Assembly (NCBI GenBank): GCA_036661515.1
Contig: JAVWYO010000054.1
Location: forward strand, 1 to 13,042
Direction: 5' to 3'
DNA length: 13,042 nt
DNA from: HGM05232 sp036661515
GTDB taxonomy: Bacteria; Bacteroidota; Bacteroidia; Bacteroidales; Muribaculaceae
Shown here: positions 1-7,447 of the stretch, piece after piece
How positions within the stretch are numbered: the first letter of the stretch is position 1
How the letters are laid out: the number at the start of each line of letters is the position of its first letter
The notes under the pieces: model-generated
Databases searched by the model: none
What the model was told of the DNA's origin: nothing
Seen by the model: the letters and a program-made list of their open reading frames with translations, nothing else
Program-made: the position numbers and the translations under genes

Positions 1-757
1 GGAACATTGCCGATTTTCCTGCGCCACCCATAAAAATAAGTGTCATAGCCCATGCCATTACAGAGCAACCCATGAATGTAGCACCTCCTGCGGTGGAAAT
101 AGCTCCAGCAGGATTTTGTGTCAATTCAAGGAAATTAAACGTCTGAGTATAGTATGATAGGATTAAAATACCTATTAAGAAACCAAGATCAGCAAAGCGA
201 GTAACAATAAAGGCTTTCTTTGACGCTGACACAGCAGCTGGCTTGGTATAGTAAAATCCAATCAATAAATACGATGATACACCCACAAGTTCCCAAAAAA
301 TATACATTTGGAAAATGTTGGTTGCAACAACGAGCCCAAGCATTGAAAATGTAAAGAGAGAAAGGAACGCATAGTAACGTTGGAATCCTTTTTCTCCGTC
401 CATATATCCCAAGCTATAAATATGAACCATAAATGATACCGTAGTTATCACTATGAGCATCATAGCTGATATAGGGTCAAGAAGTACACCTAATTTAATT
501 ACTAAATTATCGGTAAATTGCAACCAAGTAAAATTGAGAACATCTAATTGCTGACGTACTCCATCAATTATTTGACCTTGGTCGGTGCCAAAGAAATAAG
601 TTAATGCAACACTGTAAGCAATAAAAGTGGTCACACCCATCGCGGTAGTACCTATTATACCCGCGACTTTTTTACTTAGCTTCATTCCCAGCAGTCCCAA
701 AAACAGGAACGTAACGATGGGAATTATTAAGACGGCTAAAGTATATGAAAATTCCAT
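1..757 (-). CDS. nuoL: NADH-quinone oxidoreductase subunit L (NuoL), 5' part only
   Basis: First 252 codons of an open frame that runs off the left edge; I read it directly from the minus strand. NuoL is the distal antiporter-like subunit of the complex I membrane arm and one of its proton channels. Visible family marks are a hydrophobic N-terminus, the segment WELVGVSSYLLIGFYY at about 155-170 with the conserved membrane Glu at 156 (E. coli E144 equivalent), KKAF(I) near 184 and GGAGKSAMF at the window edge, with the conserved Lys at 248. The ATG at 757 lies 5 bp after the nuoK stop, as expected for tightly coupled genes, and the N-terminus looks complete. About 60% of a typical NuoL (roughly 600-650 residues) is missing, including the long lateral helix. 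nuoM and nuoN would be expected next, outside the window. Identification is firm; only the truncation is a limit. Confidence 0.95.
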   Translation of the reverse strand, partial: MEFSYTLAVLIIPIVTFLFLGLLGMKLSKKVAGIIGTTAMGVTTFIAYSVALTYFFGTDQGQIIDGVRQQLDVLNFTWLQFTDNLVIKLGVLLDPISAMMLIVITTVSFMVHIYSLGYMDGEKGFQRYYAFLSLFTFSMLGLVVATNIFQMYIFWELVGVSSYLLIGFYYTKPAAVSASKKAFIVTRFADLGFLIGILILSYYTQTFNFLELTQNPAGAISTAGGATFMGCSVMAWAMTLIFMGGAGKSAMF

Positions 758-762
758 AAAGA

Positions 763-1074
763 TTAAAATTTCATTTTAGTGAGTTCGCGTATATCAACAT
801 TTTTCACGACGCGAAATATATTAATAATAATAGCAATTGCAAGTGCAGTTTCAGCAGCTGCAATAGCTATAGCAAATAGAGTGAAAAACATTCCTTCCAT
901 TTGTCCTGGGAACAGAAACCTGTTAAACACGACAAAATTAATATCCACAGCGTTTAACATCAACTCAAGTGATATTAAAATGGCTATCATATTTTTTCGA
1001 GTAATAAACCCATAAATTCCACAGCAAAACATAAATAGGCTGGGAATTATATACATCAACATAGTTATATCCAT
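763..1074 (-). CDS. nuoK: NADH-quinone oxidoreductase subunit K (NuoK)
   Basis: Small membrane subunit of complex I (ND4L homologue) that lies between NuoJ and the antiporter-like subunits and carries two buried Glu residues of the proton path. The 103-residue length is normal for the family. Three hydrophobic segments are visible at about 5-22, 28-50 and 60-88. Glu37 in SLELMLNAVD and Glu75 in AAAETALAIAI match the essential E. coli Glu36 and Glu72. The ATG at 1074 lies 6 bp after the nuoJ stop, and the nuoL start follows 5 bp after the nuoK stop, so J-K-L are very probably translated from one message. Nothing unusual in length or key residues. Confidence 0.97.
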   Translation of the reverse strand: MDITMLMYIIPSLFMFCCGIYGFITRKNMIAILISLELMLNAVDINFVVFNRFLFPGQMEGMFFTLFAIAIAAAETALAIAIIINIFRVVKNVDIRELTKMKF

Positions 1075-1080
1075 ATCTTA

Positions 1081-1596
1081 TTATCTTTTACGGGCAACTA
1101 CTATACCACCAATTATACATGCTAACAGCAACACACTAATAGCCTCAAATGGCAATAGATACTGAAACTTTTCGGTACCCATTAAAGCATGACCAATCGA
1201 TTCCATGTCAACGCTGAATGAGGTGCTACTTAATACATCACTAAAACCTGGATATGTGATTAAAGCATATCCACACACTACTGCGCCAAGCACAGAAGCA
1301 GAAAGTCCCAACCATTTTTTTTGTGAGGTTAGTCGCTCGGTATTATCGCCAGGCTTACTCGTTAGTAAAATTGAGAATACAAACAGCACAAGAATACCTC
1401 CCGCATATACTGCTATCTGCACAGCACCAAGAAATTCATATCCCAGTTGGAAATAAATTCCTGCCGTAGCAAATAATACGAAAAGTAAATATGTTGCTGC
1501 GCGTAAAATCTTACTCGTAGTAACCGTCAGCACCGAGAACACAATAATTGCAATAGCAATTATAAAATACATAATAACATTCCCTACTGATTCCAT
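1081..1596 (-). CDS. nuoJ: NADH-quinone oxidoreductase subunit J (NuoJ)
   Basis: Membrane subunit of complex I (ND6 homologue) that links the quinone-site end to the antiporter-like channels. Of 171 residues, five hydrophobic segments are visible at about 5-25, 30-50, 55-78, 95-115 and 146-168. The family core is VQIAVYAGGILVLFVF at 59-74, the third transmembrane helix, whose bulge is known to move during turnover in complex I. The loop at 80-93 is polar and the protein ends in a short basic tail (ARKR). Its ATG is 2 bp from the nuoI stop and its stop is 6 bp from the nuoK start, so it is translationally close to both. Length is typical and there is no sign of damage. Confidence 0.96.
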   Translation of the reverse strand: MESVGNVIMYFIIAIAIIVFSVLTVTTSKILRAATYLLFVLFATAGIYFQLGYEFLGAVQIAVYAGGILVLFVFSILLTSKPGDNTERLTSQKKWLGLSASVLGAVVCGYALITYPGFSDVLSSTSFSVDMESIGHALMGTEKFQYLLPFEAISVLLLACIIGGIVVARKR

Positions 1597-1598
1597 AT

Positions 1599-2162
1599 TT
1601 AATTATTTTCTTTTTTTTCTTCTTTAGGTCCTTCTACCTTAACTTCAGGTTTTACTTCAACTTTTGGAGTTACAGGCTTTGGCGTGGCTGCCACAACTAA
1701 TTCAATTTCCTTTTCAGGAAGATAATTAAGTTGTTTTACTAATTTTGAACGTGTAAACACTGCATGTTCAAATTCATTAGTAAACTCAAGAGCATCTTGA
1801 GGACAAGTAGTGACACAAAGTTGACAAAATGTACAACTTCCTAAGTCATAATTATACTTTACAAGCCTTTTCTTCTTTTTGCCATCAGGTAGTTCCACCA
1901 TCTTTGTTTCAAGAGAGATAGTACCATTAGGACAATTCATTTGGCAAATACCACAAGCAATACACTTATGATTACCTTCGCCGTCATATTTTAAGGTTAA
2001 AGTACCTCTAAAACGGTCGGCTATTTTGAGAGTAGCCCTATTATCGGGATACTCTTCTGTAATTTTAGGTGTAACAAATTCCTTTCCAGTAACCTGCATA
2101 CCTTTTAAAAGGCTCCACACTCCCTTAAAAAGTGAAGTGAAATACTCTTTAATACTGCTCAT
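1599..2162 (-). CDS. nuoI: NADH-quinone oxidoreductase subunit I (NuoI), 2x[4Fe-4S]
   Basis: Peripheral-arm iron-sulfur subunit of complex I that carries clusters N6a and N6b on the wire from the electron input to N2 in NuoB. Two CxxCxxCxxxCP motifs are visible: Cys67/70/73 with Cys77, and Cys110/113/116 with Cys120, so both clusters are complete. The N-terminus (FTSLFKGVWSLLKGM) is the amphipathic helix that lies on the membrane. After about residue 155 the protein runs into a low-complexity tail rich in Pro, Lys, Val and Glu (about 160-187) that the core family does not need. It is the first nuo gene after the ATP synthase block, separated from atpG by the longest gap inside the cluster (92 bp, with a hairpin), and precedes nuoJ by 2 bp. 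Since no nuoEFG is present, this subunit is a plausible place for an alternative electron donor to dock; that is inference. Confidence 0.96.
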   Translation of the reverse strand: MSSIKEYFTSLFKGVWSLLKGMQVTGKEFVTPKITEEYPDNRATLKIADRFRGTLTLKYDGEGNHKCIACGICQMNCPNGTISLETKMVELPDGKKKKRLVKYNYDLGSCTFCQLCVTTCPQDALEFTNEFEHAVFTRSKLVKQLNYLPEKEIELVVAATPKPVTPKVEVKPEVKVEGPKEEKKENN

Positions 2163-2206
2163 AGATAAGTCAAAATCTTATAAATACCGAATAATTACTA
2201 AATAGC

Positions 2207-2248
2207 AACCCAAGACAGATGCCGGTATATTACTACCTGCCTTGAGTT
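2207..2248 (-). other. Hairpin between atpG and nuoI, possible RNA processing or attenuation site
   Basis: Arms at 2207-2218 and 2237-2248 form a 12-bp stem around an 18-nt loop. As minus-strand RNA all 12 positions pair, two of them as G-U. As plus-strand RNA those two become C-A mismatches, so the structure fits the nuo/atp transcript. It starts 6 bp after the atpG stop codon and 44 bp before the nuoI start. Downstream on the minus strand there is no real U-run (GCTATTTAG follows), so it is at best a weak terminator. A 3'-end stabiliser or processing site between the ATP synthase part and the distal nuo part is equally possible. Confidence 0.45.
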
Positions 2249-2254
2249 ATTTTT

Positions 2255-3142
2255 TTATCGATCCGTTTGTCCACCAAGTATATCAAGCAATTCTGTTGTA
2301 ATACTTTGTTGACGTAAATTATTATAAACGAGCCTCAAATCTTCAAGTAGATTCTTGGCATTATCATTAGCGCTTTGCATTGCCATTACTCTCGCTGCCT
2401 GTTCCGAAGCGTTGTTTTCAGCAACAACCTCTTGCATAACCGATAGTATATAGAGCGGAAGCACGCTATTGAATATAGTATTTGCATCGGGCTCAAAAAG
2501 GCATGGCTTATTTGTCACACTGCTTGTGGCACCCGCTACTAAGTCATGATAAGAAACAGGAAGCAATGTATCAAGTTGAATATATTGCTTACTCGCACTC
2601 TTAAAATGATTATACAGAACTATCACTTTATCGACCTTACCTGAGATAAAATTATTTTTCAATCCGTCAGTGAACATTCTTACTTCGTCAAGAGTACTTC
2701 GAGTATTCATTGTCTTATCAACAATGACATTAGTACTCTTATCGGCTATTTTTGATGTAGCTTTTATAATTTTATTTCCTACTGGATAAATATCAAGTTC
2801 TACATTATCACCATATTTAGTTCGCAATTCAGCAATTGTGATAAGCATATTTTTAAATACTTGAATATTATATGCTCCACACAATCCATCATCGGAACCA
2901 AAAACTACCATCGCTATTTTCTTTACTTCACGAATTTCTATTAAAGGTGATGAATATTCTCCATCGGCCGACAATAGATGACCGATAACCGATTGAATTT
3001 GATTGCGATAAGGCACAAGCCTGCGTAAAGCCATTTCTGCTTTATGCATCTTTGCCGAAGAAATCATCTTCATAGCTCCCGTTATCTTCTCTGATGAAGA
3101 TACCGAACCTATTCTTCCTTTTAATTCGCGTAATGTTGCCAT
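2255..3142 (-). CDS. atpG: F1Fo ATP synthase gamma subunit
   Basis: Central rotor shaft of F1, which turns inside the alpha3beta3 hexamer and couples c-ring rotation to catalysis. Of 295 residues, the N-terminal coiled-coil helix shows the family pattern SSSEKITGAMKMISSAKM (about 15-32). The C-terminal helix shows EQAARVMAMQSANDNA and ends with ITTELLDILGG (281-291), the part that sits in the catalytic bearing. The middle (about 70-230) is the usual Rossmann-like domain. It starts 10 bp after the atpA stop and is the last gene of the ATP synthase block; the intergenic hairpin follows directly. Length is close to the family norm, and the start ATG with MATLRELKGRI matches where other gamma subunits begin. 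Confidence 0.97.
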   Translation of the reverse strand: MATLRELKGRIGSVSSSEKITGAMKMISSAKMHKAEMALRRLVPYRNQIQSVIGHLLSADGEYSSPLIEIREVKKIAMVVFGSDDGLCGAYNIQVFKNMLITIAELRTKYGDNVELDIYPVGNKIIKATSKIADKSTNVIVDKTMNTRSTLDEVRMFTDGLKNNFISGKVDKVIVLYNHFKSASKQYIQLDTLLPVSYHDLVAGATSSVTNKPCLFEPDANTIFNSVLPLYILSVMQEVVAENNASEQAARVMAMQSANDNAKNLLEDLRLVYNNLRQQSITTELLDILGGQTDR

Positions 3143-3152
3143 ATCTTATATT

Positions 3153-4730
3153 TTATTCGCTGTATTTGCTTGCTATATCTTTGGCTGAAGATGTCAATTT
3201 AGAAATAACATCATCGGTCAAAACGCCACTCTTTATCACATCGAGCACATCTTTTTGATATTTAGCTTTTAATAATTGAATAAATAATTTTTCAAATTCT
3301 GCGACTTTGTCGGTCGGAACATTTTCCAAAAGACCTTTTGTTCCACAAAATATGATTGCTACTTCTTCCTCTACTGCTACTGGTTCATATTGAGGCTGTA
3401 TGAGTAAGCGTTCATTTTTACGTCCTTTGTTTATAACTTTTGCCGTAACGGGATCTATATCGCCACCAAATTTTGTAAACGATTCCAATTCACGGAATTG
3501 TGCTTGGTCGATTTTTAATGTTCCTGCTACCTTCTTCATCGATTTTATCTGTGCATTACCACCAACACGAGATACCGAAATACCTACGTTAATTGCTGGT
3601 CTAACACCTTGATTAAACAATGATGTTTCAAGGAATATCTGACCATCAGTAATTGAAATTACATTAGTTGGGATATAAGCCGAAACGTCACCAGCTTGTG
3701 TCTCAATAATTGGCAAAGCAGTTAGAGAACCTCCACCCTTTACCATAGATTTTAGAGCTACAGGAAGGTCATTCATACTCGATGCTACCTGTTGATTATT
3801 GATAATCTTTGCTGCACGTTCAAGCAGGCGGGAGTGCAAATAGAATATATCACCAGGATATGCTTCACGACCAGAAGGACGTTTAAGAATCAGTGATATT
3901 TCACGATATGCAACGGCTTGTTTTGATAAGTCATCATATACGATTAAAGCATCACGACCCGTATCTCGGAAAAACTCTCCGATTGCAACCCCTGCAAATG
4001 GAGCATAATAGCGCATCGCAGCCGAGTCGGCAGCAGTTGCTGCTACAACTACGGTATAGTTAAGTGCGCCATGTTGACGTAGTACATTAACGGTTGTTGC
4101 AACCGATGATGCCTTCTGCCCGATAGCTACATATATACAATATACAGGTTTACCAGCGTCAAAATTTGAACGTTGATTTATAATGGTATCAATAGCAATT
4201 GCTGTCTTTCCAATTTGGCGGTCACCAATAATAAGCTCACGTTGTCCACGACCTATTGGCACCATTGAATCAACTGCCTTAATACCCGTTTGTAAAGGTT
4301 GATTTACTGGTTGACGAAATATTACACCAGGTGCTTTTCGCTCAAGTGGCAATGGAATGAGAGTGCCATCTATTGGACCATTTCCATCGATAGGCTCACC
4401 TAATACATTTATTACACGCCCAAGCAATCCTTCACCTACCGGAATTGACGCTATCTCACCGGTACGGCGTACCGACATATTTTCCGATACTTTGTCAACA
4501 TTGTTCAGCATAATTACACCAACGTTGCTTTCTTCAAGGTTGAGCGCAACGCCTTTCACGCCATTCTCAAACTCTACAAGCTCGTTTGCCTTAACATTCT
4601 CAAGCCCATAGACGTGAGCTACACCGTCGCCTACTTCAAGCACGGTACCAACCTCCTCAAACGATACCTTAGAATTGACATCGTCGAGCTGTTGTTTTAA
4701 TATATCAGATATTTCACTTGGGTTTATCAT
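3153..4730 (-). CDS. atpA: F1Fo ATP synthase alpha subunit
   Basis: Non-catalytic nucleotide-binding subunit of F1, three copies per enzyme, which contributes the arginine finger to each catalytic site. The 525-residue length is standard. In order: beta-barrel domain (about 25-95), P-loop GDRQIGKT at 169-176, the alpha/beta family signature PAINVGISVS at 378-387, the arginine finger at Arg388 (E. coli R376 equivalent) in SVSRVGG, then the C-terminal helical domain. The N-terminus MINPSEISDILKQQLDDV is the helix that binds the delta subunit, so the ATG at 4730 is the natural start. It is 6 bp after the atpH stop and 10 bp before atpG. All key residues are present and an active enzyme is expected. 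Confidence 0.98.
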   Translation of the reverse strand: MINPSEISDILKQQLDDVNSKVSFEEVGTVLEVGDGVAHVYGLENVKANELVEFENGVKGVALNLEESNVGVIMLNNVDKVSENMSVRRTGEIASIPVGEGLLGRVINVLGEPIDGNGPIDGTLIPLPLERKAPGVIFRQPVNQPLQTGIKAVDSMVPIGRGQRELIIGDRQIGKTAIAIDTIINQRSNFDAGKPVYCIYVAIGQKASSVATTVNVLRQHGALNYTVVVAATAADSAAMRYYAPFAGVAIGEFFRDTGRDALIVYDDLSKQAVAYREISLILKRPSGREAYPGDIFYLHSRLLERAAKIINNQQVASSMNDLPVALKSMVKGGGSLTALPIIETQAGDVSAYIPTNVISITDGQIFLETSLFNQGVRPAINVGISVSRVGGNAQIKSMKKVAGTLKIDQAQFRELESFTKFGGDIDPVTAKVINKGRKNERLLIQPQYEPVAVEEEVAIIFCGTKGLLENVPTDKVAEFEKLFIQLLKAKYQKDVLDVIKSGVLTDDVISKLTSSAKDIASKYSE

Positions 4731-4736
4731 CTCTCT

Positions 4737-5279
4737 TTAATTACTTAGGAGTTTTAAACGCAGTTTCTTTAATTCATTCTTAATAGAAGCATCAAGTAGC
4801 ACAGAGTCAATCTTAACTACAAATCCACCTATCAAATCATTATCTACATGCGTAGTTAATTCTATAATTTTACCCTTTTCATGAATTGCTACTACATTCT
4901 TTATTTTAGCAAGTTCACTTGCGGGCATCTTGTTTGCAGTGGTAATTTCTACCTGAGCTATGCCATTAGCTGTGCGATAAATTTTCTCATAAGCCAATGC
5001 AATACTTCTAAAGCACTCTTCGCGATTGTTTTTAATAACCATCATTATGAATTTATCAACGCAACCATCTTTCTTAGCGCCAGAAGCGGTGAGCAGGACT
5101 TTCTCCTTATCAAGTGCATGAAGATATGGATTATCAATAGCTTTACGCAGGGTATCAACCATTGCAAAGCTGTTGGATAATTGCTTCATTTCCTCATATA
5201 CCTGCTTAGCCTCACCCTTTTCTTGGGAAAACTTATATAGAGCCTTAGCGTATCTGTTAGGAATTAGTCCTTCATTCAT
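4737..5279 (-). CDS. atpH: F1Fo ATP synthase delta subunit (OSCP homologue)
   Basis: Stator subunit that joins the top of F1 (alpha N-termini) to the b-subunit stalk. At 180 residues it has normal length. The N-terminal helical-bundle signature RYAKALYKFSQEKG (9-22) and the C-terminal element LIGGFVVKIDSVLLDASI (149-166) are both the characteristic OSCP/delta patterns. The ATG at 5279 places the first signature at residue 9, as is usual. Gaps are 5 bp to atpF upstream and 6 bp to atpA downstream, in the standard F-H-A order. As usual for this fast-evolving subunit, conservation is weaker than in alpha and beta, but both ends and the position leave little doubt. Confidence 0.95.
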   Translation of the reverse strand: MNEGLIPNRYAKALYKFSQEKGEAKQVYEEMKQLSNSFAMVDTLRKAIDNPYLHALDKEKVLLTASGAKKDGCVDKFIMMVIKNNREECFRSIALAYEKIYRTANGIAQVEITTANKMPASELAKIKNVVAIHEKGKIIELTTHVDNDLIGGFVVKIDSVLLDASIKNELKKLRLKLLSN

Positions 5280-5284
5280 AATTG

Positions 5285-5782
5285 TTAGTTTTTAGTCTCA
5301 ACCTCATCAAGGAGCTTGTCAACCAATTCCGTTTGTGCTTTATCGCTTGCCATATTATTGCGCATTACCTTTTCGGCAATTTGCAAAGCAAACGCACTCA
5401 CCTCACTACGGATTTGCGATTCAGCTTCTTTACGCGATTGTTCAATTGACAATTTAGCAGCTTCTATGACTTTCTTTGCTTCTACAGTTGCAGCATCTTT
5501 GGCTGCTTCTATGATTTGAGTTTTCATTTTTGCTGCTTCACGCAATATTTCTGCTTGTTGCTTTTGGGCTTCTTTTATATATTTAGTTGCCTCTTCCTTA
5601 GCAGTATCAAGTTGCTCTTTAGCATTTTGAGCATACTCAACACCCTTATCTATCAAGTCAGCCCTCGATTCCAAGTTCTGTATGATAGATGGCCATGCAA
5701 ACTTTGCCAACACTAATAAAAGGATAGCAAAGACAACAAACATCCAGAATATCAAGCCAAAATCAGGCGTGAATAGTTCCAT
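5285..5782 (-). CDS. atpF: F1Fo ATP synthase b subunit
   Basis: Peripheral stalk of the stator, holding F1 against rotation and connecting it to subunit a. Of 165 residues, one N-terminal membrane segment is seen at about 8-28 (FGLIFWMFVVFAILLLVL), followed by WPSIIQNLESR with Arg40 at the place of the functionally important E. coli Arg36. A long charged Ala/Glu/Lys/Gln coiled coil follows (about 36-145), then a C-terminal delta-binding end. Only one b gene is present, so a homodimeric stalk is expected rather than the b/b' pair of photosynthetic bacteria. It lies 12 bp after atpE and 5 bp before atpH. Confidence 0.96.
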   Translation of the reverse strand: MELFTPDFGLIFWMFVVFAILLLVLAKFAWPSIIQNLESRADLIDKGVEYAQNAKEQLDTAKEEATKYIKEAQKQQAEILREAAKMKTQIIEAAKDAATVEAKKVIEAAKLSIEQSRKEAESQIRSEVSAFALQIAEKVMRNNMASDKAQTELVDKLLDEVETKN

Positions 5783-5794
5783 ATCTTTGTTTTA

Positions 5795-6058
5795 TTAGAT
5801 AAACAACGATAGAATACACACAATAACAGCAAATAGAGCAACACCTTCAACAAGGGCTGCAATAACAATCATGTTACTACGAATATCTCCAGTTGATTCG
5901 GGTTGACGTGCGATAGATTCCATTGCTGACGAACCAATCTTACCAATACCTATACCAGCAGCTACAGCAGCGATGCCAGCACCAATACATGCACCCATTT
6001 TGTCAAGTCCTAATGACATTGCAGCGTCGGCAGCTTGTGCCAAAATCATTCCTAACAT
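5795..6058 (-). CDS. atpE: F1Fo ATP synthase c subunit (rotor ring)
   Basis: Proteolipid of the membrane rotor ring; each copy carries one ion across the membrane. Of 87 residues it forms two hydrophobic helices with a glycine-rich first helix (GAGIAAVAAGIGIGKIG, about 26-42), the polar loop ARQPE (50-54) and a second helix with the ion-binding Glu71 in ALVEGVALFAV. The Gln that helps bind Na+ in sodium-type rings is Ile here (about residue 38), and the residue after the Glu is Gly72 rather than Ser/Thr, so the sequence argues for H+ coupling; that is inference from known Na+ signatures. The gene follows atpB after 34 bp, a wider gap that may give room for the strong translation initiation a multicopy subunit needs. 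Confidence 0.97.
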   Translation of the reverse strand: MLGMILAQAADAAMSLGLDKMGACIGAGIAAVAAGIGIGKIGSSAMESIARQPESTGDIRSNMIVIAALVEGVALFAVIVCILSLFI

Positions 6059-6092
6059 AGTTATTTAATTTTAGTGGTTAATATATAATTTT

Positions 6093-7181
6093 CTATTTAG
6101 TTTCTATTTGTTTCTCTTTATGTTCGGCTCCCTCTTCTTGCGCCAATGCTATAAACAATGTTGAAAGCATCGTAAACACATAGGCTTGGATGAAACTCAC
6201 AAGAATATCTATTGCAAGCATAAACAATGAAAATGCTACTGATAATACCGTTGATACGCCTGTGGCAACGGCTCCAAAACTTGCAAAAATAAAGATTAAC
6301 AGTGTGAGTGTTATTACAATCATGTGTCCACCCATCATGTTTGCAAATAGACGCACCATCAATGCGGCGGGCTTAGTAAACATTCCAAATATTTCTATAA
6401 CGGGCATTATAGGGATTGGAAATTTCAACCATAATGGAACATCTGGCCAAAATATCTCTTTCCAATAATGCTTAGTTCCTTTTACGTTTGTTATTACAAA
6501 TGTACACACTGCAAGAACCATCGTTATCGCAATATTTCCTGTCAGATTAGCACCTCCGGGAAATACTACAATAAGCCCAAGAAGGTTCATCGCTAAGATA
6601 AAGAAAAATACTGTGAGCAGATATGGCGCAAACTTATGGGCTTTAGCCCCAAGCGTGGGACGAATTACTCCATAATAGATAAACTCTACAACAAATTCCA
6701 TTGCAGCAGTTGCCTTGCGTGGCGCTTTCATCTGATACTTCTTATACCATCGAGAAACGCTAAATGTGCATAATAGCACTACGATTGCCGAAATTATAAG
6801 AGCCAACACATTCTTTGTAATCGATATATTTATAGGGCGATATTCTTGCATTTGGCCATTAGCATCGGGCTTTACACCGACTACCTTCTTTGCATTGTCT
6901 CCTTCTGTTGCTATCTTAAATCCATCATATTCTTGATTGTGCATTAATCTTGAAGAGCTAAACACATGCCAATCTCCTTGATAGTCGCGCACAATTATGG
7001 GTAATGGTATGCGATAGTTGTGCGAAAAAGGCACTTCCCACCCATAATGATCCCCAAGGTGATCAAATATAATCTCCTTTGCATCTACTTCGCCCGATGT
7101 CTCTCCGCCACTTGCTTTTAACCCCGATGGAGCAATAGTAAGTATTAAGAACAACGATAATATGGTTAGTACTCTTTTCAT
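6093..7181 (-). CDS. atpB: F1Fo ATP synthase a subunit with exported N-terminal extension
   Basis: Stator membrane subunit that forms the two ion half-channels against the c-ring. At 362 residues it is about 90 longer than E. coli AtpB. The extra length is N-terminal: a signal-peptide-like stretch (Lys2-Arg3, hydrophobic 4-18, small residues LKASGG near 21-26) and then a soluble domain to about residue 120 that should lie in the periplasm. The catalytic core shows Arg277 in MVRLFANMMGG (E. coli R210) and Gln332 in FIQAYVF (E. coli Q252). His286 occupies the E. coli E219 position and Asp325 the H245 position, so the acid/His pair is swapped. It follows atpC after only 11 bp, leaving no room for another gene there. 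The long N-terminus is a feature I associate with Bacteroidota AtpB. Confidence 0.97.
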   Translation of the reverse strand: MKRVLTILSLFLILTIAPSGLKASGGETSGEVDAKEIIFDHLGDHYGWEVPFSHNYRIPLPIIVRDYQGDWHVFSSSRLMHNQEYDGFKIATEGDNAKKVVGVKPDANGQMQEYRPINISITKNVLALIISAIVVLLCTFSVSRWYKKYQMKAPRKATAAMEFVVEFIYYGVIRPTLGAKAHKFAPYLLTVFFFILAMNLLGLIVVFPGGANLTGNIAITMVLAVCTFVITNVKGTKHYWKEIFWPDVPLWLKFPIPIMPVIEIFGMFTKPAALMVRLFANMMGGHMIVITLTLLIFIFASFGAVATGVSTVLSVAFSLFMLAIDILVSFIQAYVFTMLSTLFIALAQEEGAEHKEKQIETK

Positions 7182-7192
7182 ATTTTTCTCAA

Positions 7193-7426
7193 TTAATATA
7201 AGCAGACCGACACAATATTGCTATCCACATCAACAATTCCACCTTGTATATCCATTGTTTCATGCTTCCCGCCTTGAATGTATTCAATCACGCCATGCGT
7301 CAACAATGATATAATAGAGGCGTGATTTTCAAGAACTGTAAACAATCCTTTTTCGCCAGGAAGTGTTATAGACTCTACATTTCCTGTAAATTCTATCTTA
7401 GCAGCCGATATAATATTAAGTGTCAT
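7193..7426 (-). CDS. atpC: F1Fo ATP synthase epsilon subunit, short form without C-terminal helices
   Basis: Rotor subunit of F1 that sits on gamma and the c-ring. Only 77 residues are encoded, against about 130-140 in E. coli or Bacillus. The N-terminal beta-sandwich is recognisable (IEFTGNVESITLPGEKG at 11-27, then NHASIISLLTHGVIEY), and the protein stops at a clean TAA after VSVCLY. The C-terminal helical hairpin that blocks ATP hydrolysis in many bacteria is therefore absent. The stop is followed 11 bp later by atpB, with no room for a lost remainder, so this is a naturally short form and not a frameshift. It lies 21 bp after atpD. Short epsilons are known in this part of the bacterial tree, so the call is secure despite the size. 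Confidence 0.95.
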   Translation of the reverse strand: MTLNIISAAKIEFTGNVESITLPGEKGLFTVLENHASIISLLTHGVIEYIQGGKHETMDIQGGIVDVDSNIVSVCLY

Positions 7427-7447
7427 CTTTCTCTTATTATTTTTTCG

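Noticed and set aside
2163..2190. Promoter for nuoI in the atpG-nuoI gap
   Set aside because: TAAGATTTTG resembles the -7 element but has two extra bases between TA and TTTG, and no -33 box is seen.
2207..2256. Rho-independent terminator for a plus-strand transcript
   Set aside because: It has the stem and T-run layout, but no plus-strand gene precedes it, and two stem positions become C-A mismatches in plus-strand RNA.
4733..4743. 11-nt sequence AATTAAAGAGA shared with 8979-8989, both upstream of F1 alpha and beta genes
   Set aside because: It lies at different distances from the two starts (about 2 and 29 nt) and such A-rich leaders are common here; likely chance.
7182..7192. A missing extra gene between atpC and atpB, which I recall from some Bacteroides loci
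   Set aside because: Only 11 bp separate the genes and no remnant is visible. I cannot confirm from memory how general the extra gene is, so I do not report a loss.
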